Shown here piece by piece: positions 6,156 to 12,923 of a stretch of DNA of 19,196 nucleotides. The notes beneath the pieces are model-generated. The model did not search any database. It was not told where the DNA came from and saw nothing but the letters and a program-made list of their open reading frames with translations. A program made the position numbers and the translations under genes. This stretch comes from DAIDJM01 sp964250215 (GTDB taxonomy: Bacteria > Pseudomonadota > Alphaproteobacteria > Acetobacterales > Acetobacteraceae). The DNA is taken from the NCBI GenBank assembly GCA_964250215.1, contig CAXUEX010000044.1, forward strand, positions 1 through 19,196, given 5' to 3'. Within the stretch, counting starts at the first letter, position 1, and every line of letters starts with the position of its first letter.

Positions 6156-6534
6156 ATGGAGCTGCCGCCGGCGGTGATCGTGCACGGGCTGGACGACGCG
6201 CGCCGGGTTTTTGGCGCGCGCCCGGCGGGTACGCAGCGCTCGGCGCCGTCCGCGGGCGGGTATGGCGGTGTGGGCTGGTGGGGGGCGCTGGGGGGTCGGG
6301 GGGNNNNNNNNNNCGGATGTTCTCGACTGCGGCAGCGCCTGCGGCCGGGCGCTGGAAGCGCTGCGCGGCGGGCAGCTCTTGCTGGTGCTGCGCGCGCCGG
6401 CGGCGCTGTGGGAAGATGTCGCCGACCGGGCGCACCGGTTGGGCGGCACGGTGCTGTTCGAGGCGCCGCCGGCGCTGGATCTGGCAAGCCCCGGTGCGGC
6501 GCGGCGGCTCGCGGCGTATCTGGATGCGCCATGA
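6156..6534 (+). CDS. Hypothetical protein upstream of thiE, interrupted by an assembly gap
   Basis: Two halves of one gene flank ten Ns. The left half starts at ATG 6156 (AAGG at 6146-6149) and reads MELPPAVIVHGLDDARRVFG, then SAGGYGGVGWWGAL just before the gap. The right half resumes in another frame with DVLDCGSACGRALEALRGGQ, then LLLVLRAPAALWEDVADRA and a tail ALDLASPGAARRLAAYLDAP. Together they resemble a short protein of unknown function that sits before thiE in related bacteria. For the halves to be in one frame the true gap must be a multiple of three, not ten, if no other error exists. The stop TGA (6532-6534) overlaps the thiE ATG in an ATGA, so the genes are translationally coupled. 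The function is unknown. Confidence 0.75.
6304..6313. other. Assembly gap (10 Ns)
   Basis: A run of ten N bases; a fixed placeholder length is likely. The sequence immediately to the left (6272-6303) is dominated by G runs, which may be read-end error or a true obstacle to sequencing. Confidence 0.99.
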
Positions 6535-7163
6535 CCCGGCTCTATCTGCTCACGCCGCCCAGCCTGCCCGACGGCTTCGAAACCGCGCTCGCACAAGCCC
6601 TAGATGCGGGTGACGTCGCGGCGGTGCAACTAAGGCTGAAACCGGCGGCCGACGACGCGCTGCGCCGCGCGATCGACCGGCTGCGCCCGGTCGTGCAAAG
6701 CCGCAACGTGGCTTTCATCCTGAACGACCGCCCCGATCTGGCGGTGGAGACCGGCTGCGACGGCGCGCATATCGGCGAGGACGACATGGCCGTGGCCGAA
6801 GCGCGAAGGCTGCTGGGCGCCGATTTGCAGCTCGGCGTTTCCTGTTACGATAGCCGCGATCTCGCCATGCGCGCCGGCGAGGCCGGTGCCGATTACGTGG
6901 CGTTCGGCGCATTTTTCCCGACGCAGACGAAGCTGGCGAAAACCCGCGCCGCGCCCGAGCTGCTGCAATGGTGGTCGGAGATTATGGAGGTGCCGTGCGT
7001 GGCGATCGGCGGCATCACGCCCGAGACTTGCGGCGAGCTGGTGCGGGCGGGCGCGGATTTTTTGGCGGTGACCGGGGCGGTGTGGAATCATCCGCTGGGG
7101 CCAGCCGAGGGTGTGCGCGCGATGAACAGGGCGATGGCGCAAAGCCCGGCGCCAGGCGGTTAA
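6531..7163 (+). CDS. thiE: Thiamine phosphate synthase
   Basis: ThiE joins hydroxymethylpyrimidine diphosphate with thiazole phosphate to form thiamine monophosphate. The 210-residue TIM-barrel protein shows VQLRLKPA (32-39), FILNDRPDLA (62-71), GCDGAHIGEDDM (76-87), LGVSCYDSRDLAMRAGEAGADYV (103-125, as LGVSCYDS and GADYVAFGAFFPTQTK), and CVAIGGITPE (156-165), all in the right order. Arg replaces part of the common 'QLREK' segment (here QLRLK). The start ATG overlaps the stop of the preceding hypothetical gene by four bases. No other thi genes are in the window. The next gene, a glycosyltransferase, begins 36 bases on and seems unrelated. Confidence 0.93.
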   Translation: MTRLYLLTPPSLPDGFETALAQALDAGDVAAVQLRLKPAADDALRRAIDRLRPVVQSRNVAFILNDRPDLAVETGCDGAHIGEDDMAVAEARRLLGADLQLGVSCYDSRDLAMRAGEAGADYVAFGAFFPTQTKLAKTRAAPELLQWWSEIMEVPCVAIGGITPETCGELVRAGADFLAVTGAVWNHPLGPAEGVRAMNRAMAQSPAPGG

Positions 7164-7199
7164 CCCAATATTGTTGCGGCCGCGCGATGCTGGCGCGGC

Positions 7200-8312
7200 A
7201 TGTTGGCCGCTCCGCAATCCCTGGCCTCGCGCATCGGCGCCATTCGCGAAATCGCCGATATCGCGGATGGCGAAGCGCCTTGCGTGGCTTTCCGGCGCGT
7301 GGTGCCGGCCTCGCGCAGCCCGATGCGGCCGCCGCTGTTTCTGCTGGGCGACGTGGCGGCGCTGGATACCGGGCCGCTGTTCCGGCCGCTCGGCAATCCC
7401 GATCTGGGTTGTTACAGTTTGCGCAATGCCGTGGTGGCCCCCACCGGCATCGCGGTGCAGGATGGCGTGGCGTTCTGTTCCGCGTCCTTCATCCATCCGC
7501 GCCACCATGTGGAAACCATCGCCGCGCGCCTGAACCGGGAGCGGCCGCGGCTGCGCGAAGTGCCCGGGCCGGTGGCGGTGATCGACGGGCCGGGCCAGGA
7601 AACCTGGGGCCACTGGCTGTGCGATTTCCTGCCGCGCCTGTCGGTTCTTTACGATGCCGGCTGGGATATCGGCGCGTTGCGCTTCGCGGTGCCGCCCGAT
7701 CTGCCGCCATTCGCGCAGGAAATGTTGCGGCTCTGCGGCATCGGGCAAGACCGGCAGATCGTCTATCGCCCCTGGAAGGAATTGCTGGCACCCGAATTGC
7801 TGCTGATGCCCACCGGCCCGCGCCTGGTGAACCGGCTCAGCCCGTATTTCGCGGAAGCCACGAGGTTCTGGCAGCGCCGCGTGCTGCACCGCCTCGCCGT
7901 GCCCCGCTGGCACGGCTCCGGCCGCTATTATTTATCGCGCAACTCGGCGCAACGCCAGATGCTGAACCGGAACGAGATCGAGCACGAGGCGAAGCGGCGC
8001 GGGCTGCGCGTGGTGCGGCCGGAAGCGCTCTCGATCGCGGAACAGATCGCCTTGTTTCAGGGCGCGCGCGTGCTGGTGGGCGAATACGGCTCGGCGCTGC
8101 ACAACTCGGTGTTTTCGCCGCCCGGCACAATGGTGTGCGGCCTGCGCGGCACCTCGCGGCACCCCGATTTCTACCAGTCGGGCATTGCGACCGCGCTGGA
8201 TCAGCTTGTCGGCTACGTGCTGGGAGACACGAGCGGGCAGGATGTGGAGCAACGCTTCACGATCGCCCCGGAAGCGTTTCACGCGGCCATGGATATTGTG
8301 GAATGCGCGTAA
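7200..8312 (+). CDS. Glycosyltransferase family 61 protein
   Basis: This 370-residue protein matches GT61 (DUF563), enzymes that add sugars to surface polysaccharides or glycans. Marks are ETWGHWLCDFLPRL (134-147), where the family has 'H-W-L-x-D-x-LPRL', a mid-region YYLSRNSAQRQMLNRNEIE (243-261) matching 'R....R.l.Ne.e', and the C-terminal VGEYGSALHNSVFSPPGT (293-310), the family's 'G.HGa.l.n..F...g' with EYG in place of the usual histidine-containing HG. No signal peptide or membrane helix is evident, so it is probably cytosolic. It starts 36 bases after thiE and converges on the GST gene eight bases beyond its end. The sugar and acceptor are unknown. Confidence 0.88.
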   Translation: MLAAPQSLASRIGAIREIADIADGEAPCVAFRRVVPASRSPMRPPLFLLGDVAALDTGPLFRPLGNPDLGCYSLRNAVVAPTGIAVQDGVAFCSASFIHPRHHVETIAARLNRERPRLREVPGPVAVIDGPGQETWGHWLCDFLPRLSVLYDAGWDIGALRFAVPPDLPPFAQEMLRLCGIGQDRQIVYRPWKELLAPELLLMPTGPRLVNRLSPYFAEATRFWQRRVLHRLAVPRWHGSGRYYLSRNSAQRQMLNRNEIEHEAKRRGLRVVRPEALSIAEQIALFQGARVLVGEYGSALHNSVFSPPGTMVCGLRGTSRHPDFYQSGIATALDQLVGYVLGDTSGQDVEQRFTIAPEAFHAAMDIVECA

Positions 8313-8319
8313 GCGCGCG

Positions 8320-8955
8320 TCACGAGGCCTGTTTCTGCTGTTCGGCGATCAGCTTGTCGTCGATTTCGCGGGCGCGGACCGCGGCCGGGCGGTGTTCCAG
8401 CCCGGCCCAGTAGCGCTCGAACGCCGGGCGTTTCTCGATCGAGTTGAACGCCAGGCCGAAGCCGATCTGCGAGCCGACATAGACGTCGGCGGCCGTGAAG
8501 TGCTCGCCCAGCAAGTATGGGCCGTTCGTCACCGCGCCTTCCAGCGCGTCCATAACGGCATCGAAACTGCCCCAGCCCATCATGCCGGCGCGTTCGGCCG
8601 GCGGCACATAGCCGAAGCGCTGCAGCGTGACCGCGGTTTCGAACGGCCCGGCGCAGAAGAACATCCAGCGGTGATACGCCGCGCGCTGCGCGTCGCTTTG
8701 CGGCAAGAGTTTTTTCTCGGGAAACGCTTCGGCAAGATAGGCGCAGATCGCAGCCGCTTCGGTGACGATGGCGTTGCCGTGACGCAATGCCGGCACTTTG
8801 CCCATCGGGTTGATGGCTTTGTAGTCGGCGCCCTTCATGGCCGGACCGTAGGCGATGATTTCGGTGGTATAGGGCTCGCCCACCTCCTCCAGCATCCAAC
8901 GCACGATGCGCCCGCGCGACATCGGATTGGTATAAAAAACGATGCTTTCGGGCAT
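8320..8955 (-). CDS. Glutathione S-transferase family protein
   Basis: The 211-residue protein has a thioredoxin-like N-domain with a likely catalytic Ser13 in TNPMSRGRIVRWMLEEVGEPY (9-29, key residues S13 and R17), NPMGKVPAL (49-57) with the cis-proline P55, and TEAAAICAYLAE (65-76) for the glutathione gamma-glutamyl contact. The C-terminal all-helical domain includes GPYLLGEHFTAADVYVGS, the N-capping box region (145-162). AAGGAAA eight bases before the ATG supports the start. The physiological substrate cannot be read from sequence. It is downstream of the MFS transporter on the same strand, but a tandem hairpin repeat lies between them, so co-transcription is uncertain. Confidence 0.94.
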   Translation of the reverse strand: MPESIVFYTNPMSRGRIVRWMLEEVGEPYTTEIIAYGPAMKGADYKAINPMGKVPALRHGNAIVTEAAAICAYLAEAFPEKKLLPQSDAQRAAYHRWMFFCAGPFETAVTLQRFGYVPPAERAGMMGWGSFDAVMDALEGAVTNGPYLLGEHFTAADVYVGSQIGFGLAFNSIEKRPAFERYWAGLEHRPAAVRAREIDDKLIAEQQKQAS

Positions 8956-8988
8956 TATGTCGTTTCCTTTTAGGAATGGGGGTCTGGG

Positions 8989-9048
8989 CCTTCACGCCAA
9001 AGGCGTGCCTACGGCACACCTTCACGCCAAAGGCGTGCCTACGGCACG
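8989..9048. repeat. Two tandem 30-bp hairpin-forming repeats
   Basis: Copy one (8989-9018) and copy two (9019-9048) differ at only one base (29 of 30 identical). Each unit contains CACGCC-AAA-GGCGTG (6-bp stem) overlapping GTGCC-TAC-GGCAC (5-bp stem). The unit resembles REP-like extragenic palindromes. The second copy overlaps the 3' end of the MFS gene and contains its stop codon. The repeat lies between two genes of the same strand and may form a termination or mRNA-stabilising structure. Confidence 0.92.
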
Positions 9049-10556
9049 ACGGCCCCGGCGGGGTCAAGCGGCAGCGCCCCCGGCCGCCGGAGGCGCGCCA
9101 GTTCGATCTTCACCTGCTGCGCATGTTCCTGCGCATCGCGCCGCGCCACCAACGGCGACCATCGGCCTTTCGCCGCGAACACCAGCAGCGCGAACGCGAG
9201 CGCGCCCAGCGCGCAGCCCGCATACCAGGTCTGCCACTGTCCCGGCGCCGCACCCGCCGCCCGCGCGATCTCATGCAACTGCGCCGCGAGCTGCGGCGGC
9301 ACCGGCAGATGCCGCGCCGCATTGGCCTGCAGCGCCGCGAGCGTGGCCGGCGCCCGCACCAGCACTGTGACGGTGGTGACGACATGCGGCAGCACAAGGA
9401 ACGATACCGTAACAACAAGCCGCAGCAGCCAGCCCCACACGGCCAGACCGATGCCGGTGAGCGCCGGATCGATGGCTTCCAGCATTTCGGTGAAATTCGC
9501 CATCCACGTGGCGTATGCCACGGCCATCAGCACGGAAATGGCGCCGCCGGTGAGGGCCATGGCGGCAAAGCTCGGGTGGCCGGCGGAATGCGCCAGGAAC
9601 AGCCAGATCAGCCCGGCGGCCGCCACGCTGCCCGCGAGCATGAACGGTTTGCGCACCAGCAGGCGGTCGGAAAGCAGCCCCGCGGCCAGCAGCGCCACCG
9701 CGTTTGCCGCCCAGTTCCAGTTCAGCAGCGCATTGGCGCGCTGTGGCGAAAGCCCGAACACGGTGGCCAGATAGATCACGCCGAACGCGACGGTGGTGTA
9801 ATAGACCAGCAGCAGCAGCGAAACGCCGAGTGCCGAGGCGACGATGCCAGGGCGCAGCGCGCGCGACCAGCTTGCGGAATGCGTCACCAGGGTTTGCGCG
9901 CGCAGTTCGATCAGCGCGCGATCCTGCTCGCTGGCGATCACCTGGTCGCGCAGGCTGGGCTTGAGCTCGCGCAGGCAGAAGAACGCGATCACGAACACGA
10001 TGACGCAGAAAATGCCGCACACCCGGAACTGCGCGCGCCAGCCGGGCAGAATGCCGAGCGTGGCGCTGAGCACCGCGCTGGTGACCAGGCTGCCGAGCAC
10101 GGGCCCCATGGCCCAGAAACCCATGGCGGTGGCACGCCCCACCTGCGGCGAGAAATCGCGCGTGAGCGCCGGCGTGGCCACCAGGATCACGCCCTCCACG
10201 AAGCCCACCGCCAGGCTCACCGCCGCCCACAGCGCCAGCCCGTGCACCGCGGGCATGGCAAACGCGGTGAGCATCGCCACCAGCAGCAAACCCCACACGA
10301 CCAGATCGGCGCGGCCGAAACGGTCGACCGCGCCGGCCAGCAACGAGGCAAAGGCGCCCAGCAGATTGCTGATCGCGAGCACGAACACGAGCGTATCGAA
10401 CGAAATGCCGAGATCGCGCATCATCAGGGGCGCGACGCCGCCGCCGACATAGAGCGCGTAATACAGCGCCACCGTGATGAGCACCACCAGGCCCAGATGC
10501 GCGCGGCGGCGCCCGGGCGTGGGATAGTGGGGCAACTGGCGGGCGGGGCCGATCAT
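9039..10556 (-). CDS. Major facilitator superfamily transporter
   Basis: From the ATG at 10556 the protein has 505 residues with about twelve hydrophobic segments, beginning with HLGLVVLITVALYYALYVGG. The loop RFGRADLV after the second helix and the PALTRDFSPQVGRATAMGF segment fit the MFS signature between helices 2-3 and 4-5. A polar stretch of about 50 residues (RAPATLAALQANAARHLP onward) separates the last two helices, longer than usual. The frame opens 29 residues upstream, but that part is encoded by a palindromic repeat and has no hydrophobic or conserved character, so I use 10556. The stop codon lies inside the tandem repeat at 9019-9048, so the last few residues may be repeat-derived. 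The substrate is unknown. It is divergent from the sugar-porter gene. Confidence 0.9.
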   Translation of the reverse strand: MIGPARQLPHYPTPGRRRAHLGLVVLITVALYYALYVGGGVAPLMMRDLGISFDTLVFVLAISNLLGAFASLLAGAVDRFGRADLVVWGLLLVAMLTAFAMPAVHGLALWAAVSLAVGFVEGVILVATPALTRDFSPQVGRATAMGFWAMGPVLGSLVTSAVLSATLGILPGWRAQFRVCGIFCVIVFVIAFFCLRELKPSLRDQVIASEQDRALIELRAQTLVTHSASWSRALRPGIVASALGVSLLLLVYYTTVAFGVIYLATVFGLSPQRANALLNWNWAANAVALLAAGLLSDRLLVRKPFMLAGSVAAAGLIWLFLAHSAGHPSFAAMALTGGAISVLMAVAYATWMANFTEMLEAIDPALTGIGLAVWGWLLRLVVTVSFLVLPHVVTTVTVLVRAPATLAALQANAARHLPVPPQLAAQLHEIARAAGAAPGQWQTWYAGCALGALAFALLVFAAKGRWSPLVARRDAQEHAQQVKIELARLRRPGALPLDPAGAVVP

Positions 10557-10594
10557 GGCGGGCAGTTTAGCGGCCACGGAAAGGAAGGGAAGGC

Positions 10595-10618
10595 CTTCTT
10601 TTTCTGAAGAAAAAGAAG
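10595..10618. repeat. AT-rich perfect palindromic hairpin between divergent transporters
   Basis: CTTCTTTTTCT (10595-10605) and AGAAAAAGAAG (10608-10618) are perfect inverted repeats with a two-base centre, followed by CAAAAAGACTTT. It is AT-rich in a GC-rich genome and resembles a dispersed repeat I associate with Acetobacteraceae; that link is from memory. It sits in the 118-base spacer between the two transporter starts and could act as a bidirectional attenuator or binding site. Confidence 0.85.
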
Positions 10619-10674
10619 CAAAAAGACTTTCATTCGTTGGCATCCGGTGCGCAGCGGCAACAAAGGTGGCGACA

Positions 10675-12000
10675 ATGCGATTTATGCTGGTGGCAATCGT
10701 CGCTTCGCTGGGCGGCCTGCTGTTCGGCTACGACACCGGCGTGATTTCCGGCGCGCTGCCGTTCATGAAGCGCGATTTCAACCTCGATGCCACCATGCAG
10801 GGCATTGCCACGGCCGCCGTGCTGATAGGCGCCACGCTCGGCGCCGCGGCGGCCGGCTGGATATCGGACAAATTCGGCCGCAAACGGGTGATCCTCGCCG
10901 TGGCGTTGCTGTTCGTGGCCGGCGCGCTGGTGTCGGCCGCGTCGCCGAGCCTGAAGGTGCTGCTCGCCGGCCGCGCCATCGTCGGCATCGCGATCGGCGT
11001 CGCCTCCATGCTCACGCCGCTCTACCTCGCCGAAATGGCGCCGAAGGACCGGCGCGGTGCCGTGGTCTCGCTCAACCAGTTCTGCATCACGTTCGGCATC
11101 CTGGTGTCGTACCTGGTCGATTACGCACTCACCGGCGTGCCGCACGATTGGCGATGGATGCTCGGCCTCGGCGCCGTGCCCGGGCTCATTCTGTTTTTCG
11201 GCATGCTGTTCCTGCCGGAAAGCCCGCGCTGGCTCGCCGGCGCCGGCCGCATGCAGGCCGCGCGGCGAGCGCTGGGCAACATGCGCGGGCAGCAAAACGT
11301 GGAGGCCGAACTGGCCGAGCTGCGCACCGATTTGCGGGCGGAAAGCGGCCGCATCGCGCCTTGGTCGGCGCTGTTCCAGGCGGGTGGCCGCCGGCCGCTG
11401 ATCTTGGGCGTAGCGCTGGCGATCTTCCAACAGGTCACCGGCATCAACACGGTCATCTATTACGCGCCCATGATCTTTCAGGATGCCGGGCTTTCCTCCG
11501 CCTCGGTCGCCATCCTGGCCACCGCGGGCGTGGGGCTGGTGAACGTGATCATGACGGTGGTTGCCATGAGGCTGCTGGATCGGGTGGGGCGCCGCGCGCT
11601 GCTGATCGGCGGTTTGCTGGGCATGATCGCGATGCTGCTGGTGCTGGCCGGCGGCTTCATGGTCGGGGTAAAAGGCGCGGTGGCGGCCATCACCGTGGGC
11701 TCGGTCGCGGCCTATGTCGGGTTTTTCGCGATCGGCTTGGGGCCGGTTTTCTGGCTGCTGATTTCGGAAATCTTCCCGCTCGCCGTGCGCGGCCGCGGCA
11801 TGAGCGTTGCCACCGTGGCGAACTGGGGATCGAACTTTGCCGTCACGCTCGCCTTCCCAATCCTCACCGCGGCGCTGGGCAGCGCGCCGGTGTTCCTGAT
11901 TTTTGCGGCGCTCAGCTTGGCCGCGCTGATTTTCACCTGGCGCATGGTGCCGGAGACGAAGGGGCGCTCGCTGGAAGAAATCGAAGTGGCGCTGGCCTGA
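10675..12000 (+). CDS. Sugar porter family MFS transporter
   Basis: This 441-residue protein belongs to the MFS sugar porter family (GalP/XylE/AraE type), proton-coupled monosaccharide importers of the inner membrane. It shows LFGYDTGVISGAL (16-28), the loop GWISDKFGRKR (61-71), the PESPRWL motif (181-187), the sugar-binding QQVTGINTVIYY (252-263), DRVGRRALL in the second half, and the C-terminal PETKGRSLEEIE (about 426-437). Twelve hydrophobic segments are visible. AAGGTGG at 10663-10669, five bases before ATG 10675, decides this start over a longer opening at 10555 that would read through the palindromic repeat. A family 2 glycosyltransferase gene follows 13 bases later and is probably co-transcribed. 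Confidence 0.95.
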   Translation: MRFMLVAIVASLGGLLFGYDTGVISGALPFMKRDFNLDATMQGIATAAVLIGATLGAAAAGWISDKFGRKRVILAVALLFVAGALVSAASPSLKVLLAGRAIVGIAIGVASMLTPLYLAEMAPKDRRGAVVSLNQFCITFGILVSYLVDYALTGVPHDWRWMLGLGAVPGLILFFGMLFLPESPRWLAGAGRMQAARRALGNMRGQQNVEAELAELRTDLRAESGRIAPWSALFQAGGRRPLILGVALAIFQQVTGINTVIYYAPMIFQDAGLSSASVAILATAGVGLVNVIMTVVAMRLLDRVGRRALLIGGLLGMIAMLLVLAGGFMVGVKGAVAAITVGSVAAYVGFFAIGLGPVFWLLISEIFPLAVRGRGMSVATVANWGSNFAVTLAFPILTAALGSAPVFLIFAALSLAALIFTWRMVPETKGRSLEEIEVALA

Positions 12001-12013
12001 CCGGGAGCCGACG

Positions 12014-12865
12014 ATGGCAAAATTTCCGCTCGCCGTGGTCACGATGCTGTTCGACGAGCCGGATCTGCTGCCGGTCTGGGCGGCGCATTACTGGCGCCAG
12101 GTGGGCTACGCGCACCGTTACGTGATCGATCACGGATCGGGCCAGGCGCGCGAAATGCTGGCCGGGCTGCCGCATGTGGTCACGCTGCCGCGCTCCTGTT
12201 TCGACCAGCTCTGGCGCTGCCGACTGGTTTCCGAGTTCTGCAACCGGCTGCTGGAAACCTACGACTGCGTCGCGTACACCGATGTGGACGAGCTGCTCGT
12301 GGCCGACCCGCGCCGCCACGCCAGCCTGGTGGCGCTGTGCCGCGCCGGCATCCCCGAGGTGCTCACCGCGTTCGGCGCGGACCTGCTGCAGATGGAGGAG
12401 GAAGCGCCGATCGATTTCGGCCGCCGCATCCCGGCGCAGCGGCGCTACGCCCGGCCGTTCTCCAGCCTGTGCAAGCCTTCGCTGATCCGCCGACCGGTAT
12501 CGTGGCGCCCGGGATTCCATTACGCCGATGCACCTAGCTGCTTCGGCGATCTCTATCTGTTTCACCTCGCCTACGCCGATTTCGCGATCATCGAACGGCG
12601 CCAGCGCAAGCGCGTGAGCGTGGACCGTCCGCCGGGCGCCTCGCATCACCGCATCCCGCCCGAGGAAATGCTGGCGCACATTCGCCACGATTACGTGGAG
12701 CAGCCGAGACGCGACACCGAGACGTTCGGCGGGCGTTTCGAAACCGCATTCCGCCAGGAATTGCTGGCCGCGGGGCGGCCCGAGCATGGCGGCCGCACCA
12801 TCGGTGCCGACATCATCGCGCCCGAACTCTGGCGTCTGCCACACTGGTTCGCCGGCCGGTTCTGA
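12014..12865 (+). CDS. Family 2 glycosyltransferase (Glyco_tranf_2_4 type)
   Basis: This 283-residue protein starts with FPLAVVTMLFDEPDLLPVW (4-22), the N-terminal strand and 'E...lpeW..hy...G' pattern of the Glyco_tranf_2_4 group, followed by YVIDHGSG (36-43). The metal-binding DxD is YTDVDELL (88-95), with D90 and D92. A later basic region with QRKRVSVDRP and the SHHRIPPEE segment (about 211-219) fits acceptor-side loops. No membrane helix is evident. GGGAG at 12003-12007, six bases before the ATG, supports the start. It is coupled to the sugar porter upstream by a 13-base gap, so sugar import and transfer may be linked, which is inference. The donor and acceptor are unknown. Confidence 0.87.
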   Translation: MAKFPLAVVTMLFDEPDLLPVWAAHYWRQVGYAHRYVIDHGSGQAREMLAGLPHVVTLPRSCFDQLWRCRLVSEFCNRLLETYDCVAYTDVDELLVADPRRHASLVALCRAGIPEVLTAFGADLLQMEEEAPIDFGRRIPAQRRYARPFSSLCKPSLIRRPVSWRPGFHYADAPSCFGDLYLFHLAYADFAIIERRQRKRVSVDRPPGASHHRIPPEEMLAHIRHDYVEQPRRDTETFGGRFETAFRQELLAAGRPEHGGRTIGADIIAPELWRLPHWFAGRF

Positions 12866-12869
12866 TGGC

Positions 12870-12897
12870 TTGCGCCGGCGCGGCGCCGTGTTAGGTT
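12870..12897 (+). promoter_or_regulatory. Weak candidate promoter for the P450 gene
   Basis: TTGCGC (12870-12875) and TAGGTT (12892-12897) are 16 bases apart, directly after the glycosyltransferase stop and 27 bases before the P450 ATG. The match to consensus is modest; read-through from the upstream operon is equally possible. Confidence 0.25.
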
Positions 12898-12923
12898 AAC
12901 AGCAATCACCAAAGAGAAACGCC

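Noticed and set aside
6630..7913. Minus-strand frame opposite thiE and the GT61 gene
   Set aside because: Overlaps two genes with clear family motifs; its translation is His/Arg-rich without any motif.
8989..9048. CRISPR-like repeats
   Set aside because: The two 30-base units are directly adjacent with no spacer, and each is a hairpin; no cas genes are near.
8976..10607. Plus-strand frame of about 540 codons opposite the MFS transporter
   Set aside because: Arg/His/Gln-rich antisense of a clear membrane protein; it starts inside the tandem repeat.
10557..10643. N-terminal extension of the minus-strand MFS transporter up to 10643
   Set aside because: The extra 29 codons are translated from the palindromic repeat and show no transporter character.
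10630..12042. Minus-strand frame opposite the sugar porter
   Set aside because: Antisense shadow; the plus strand has all sugar-porter motifs.
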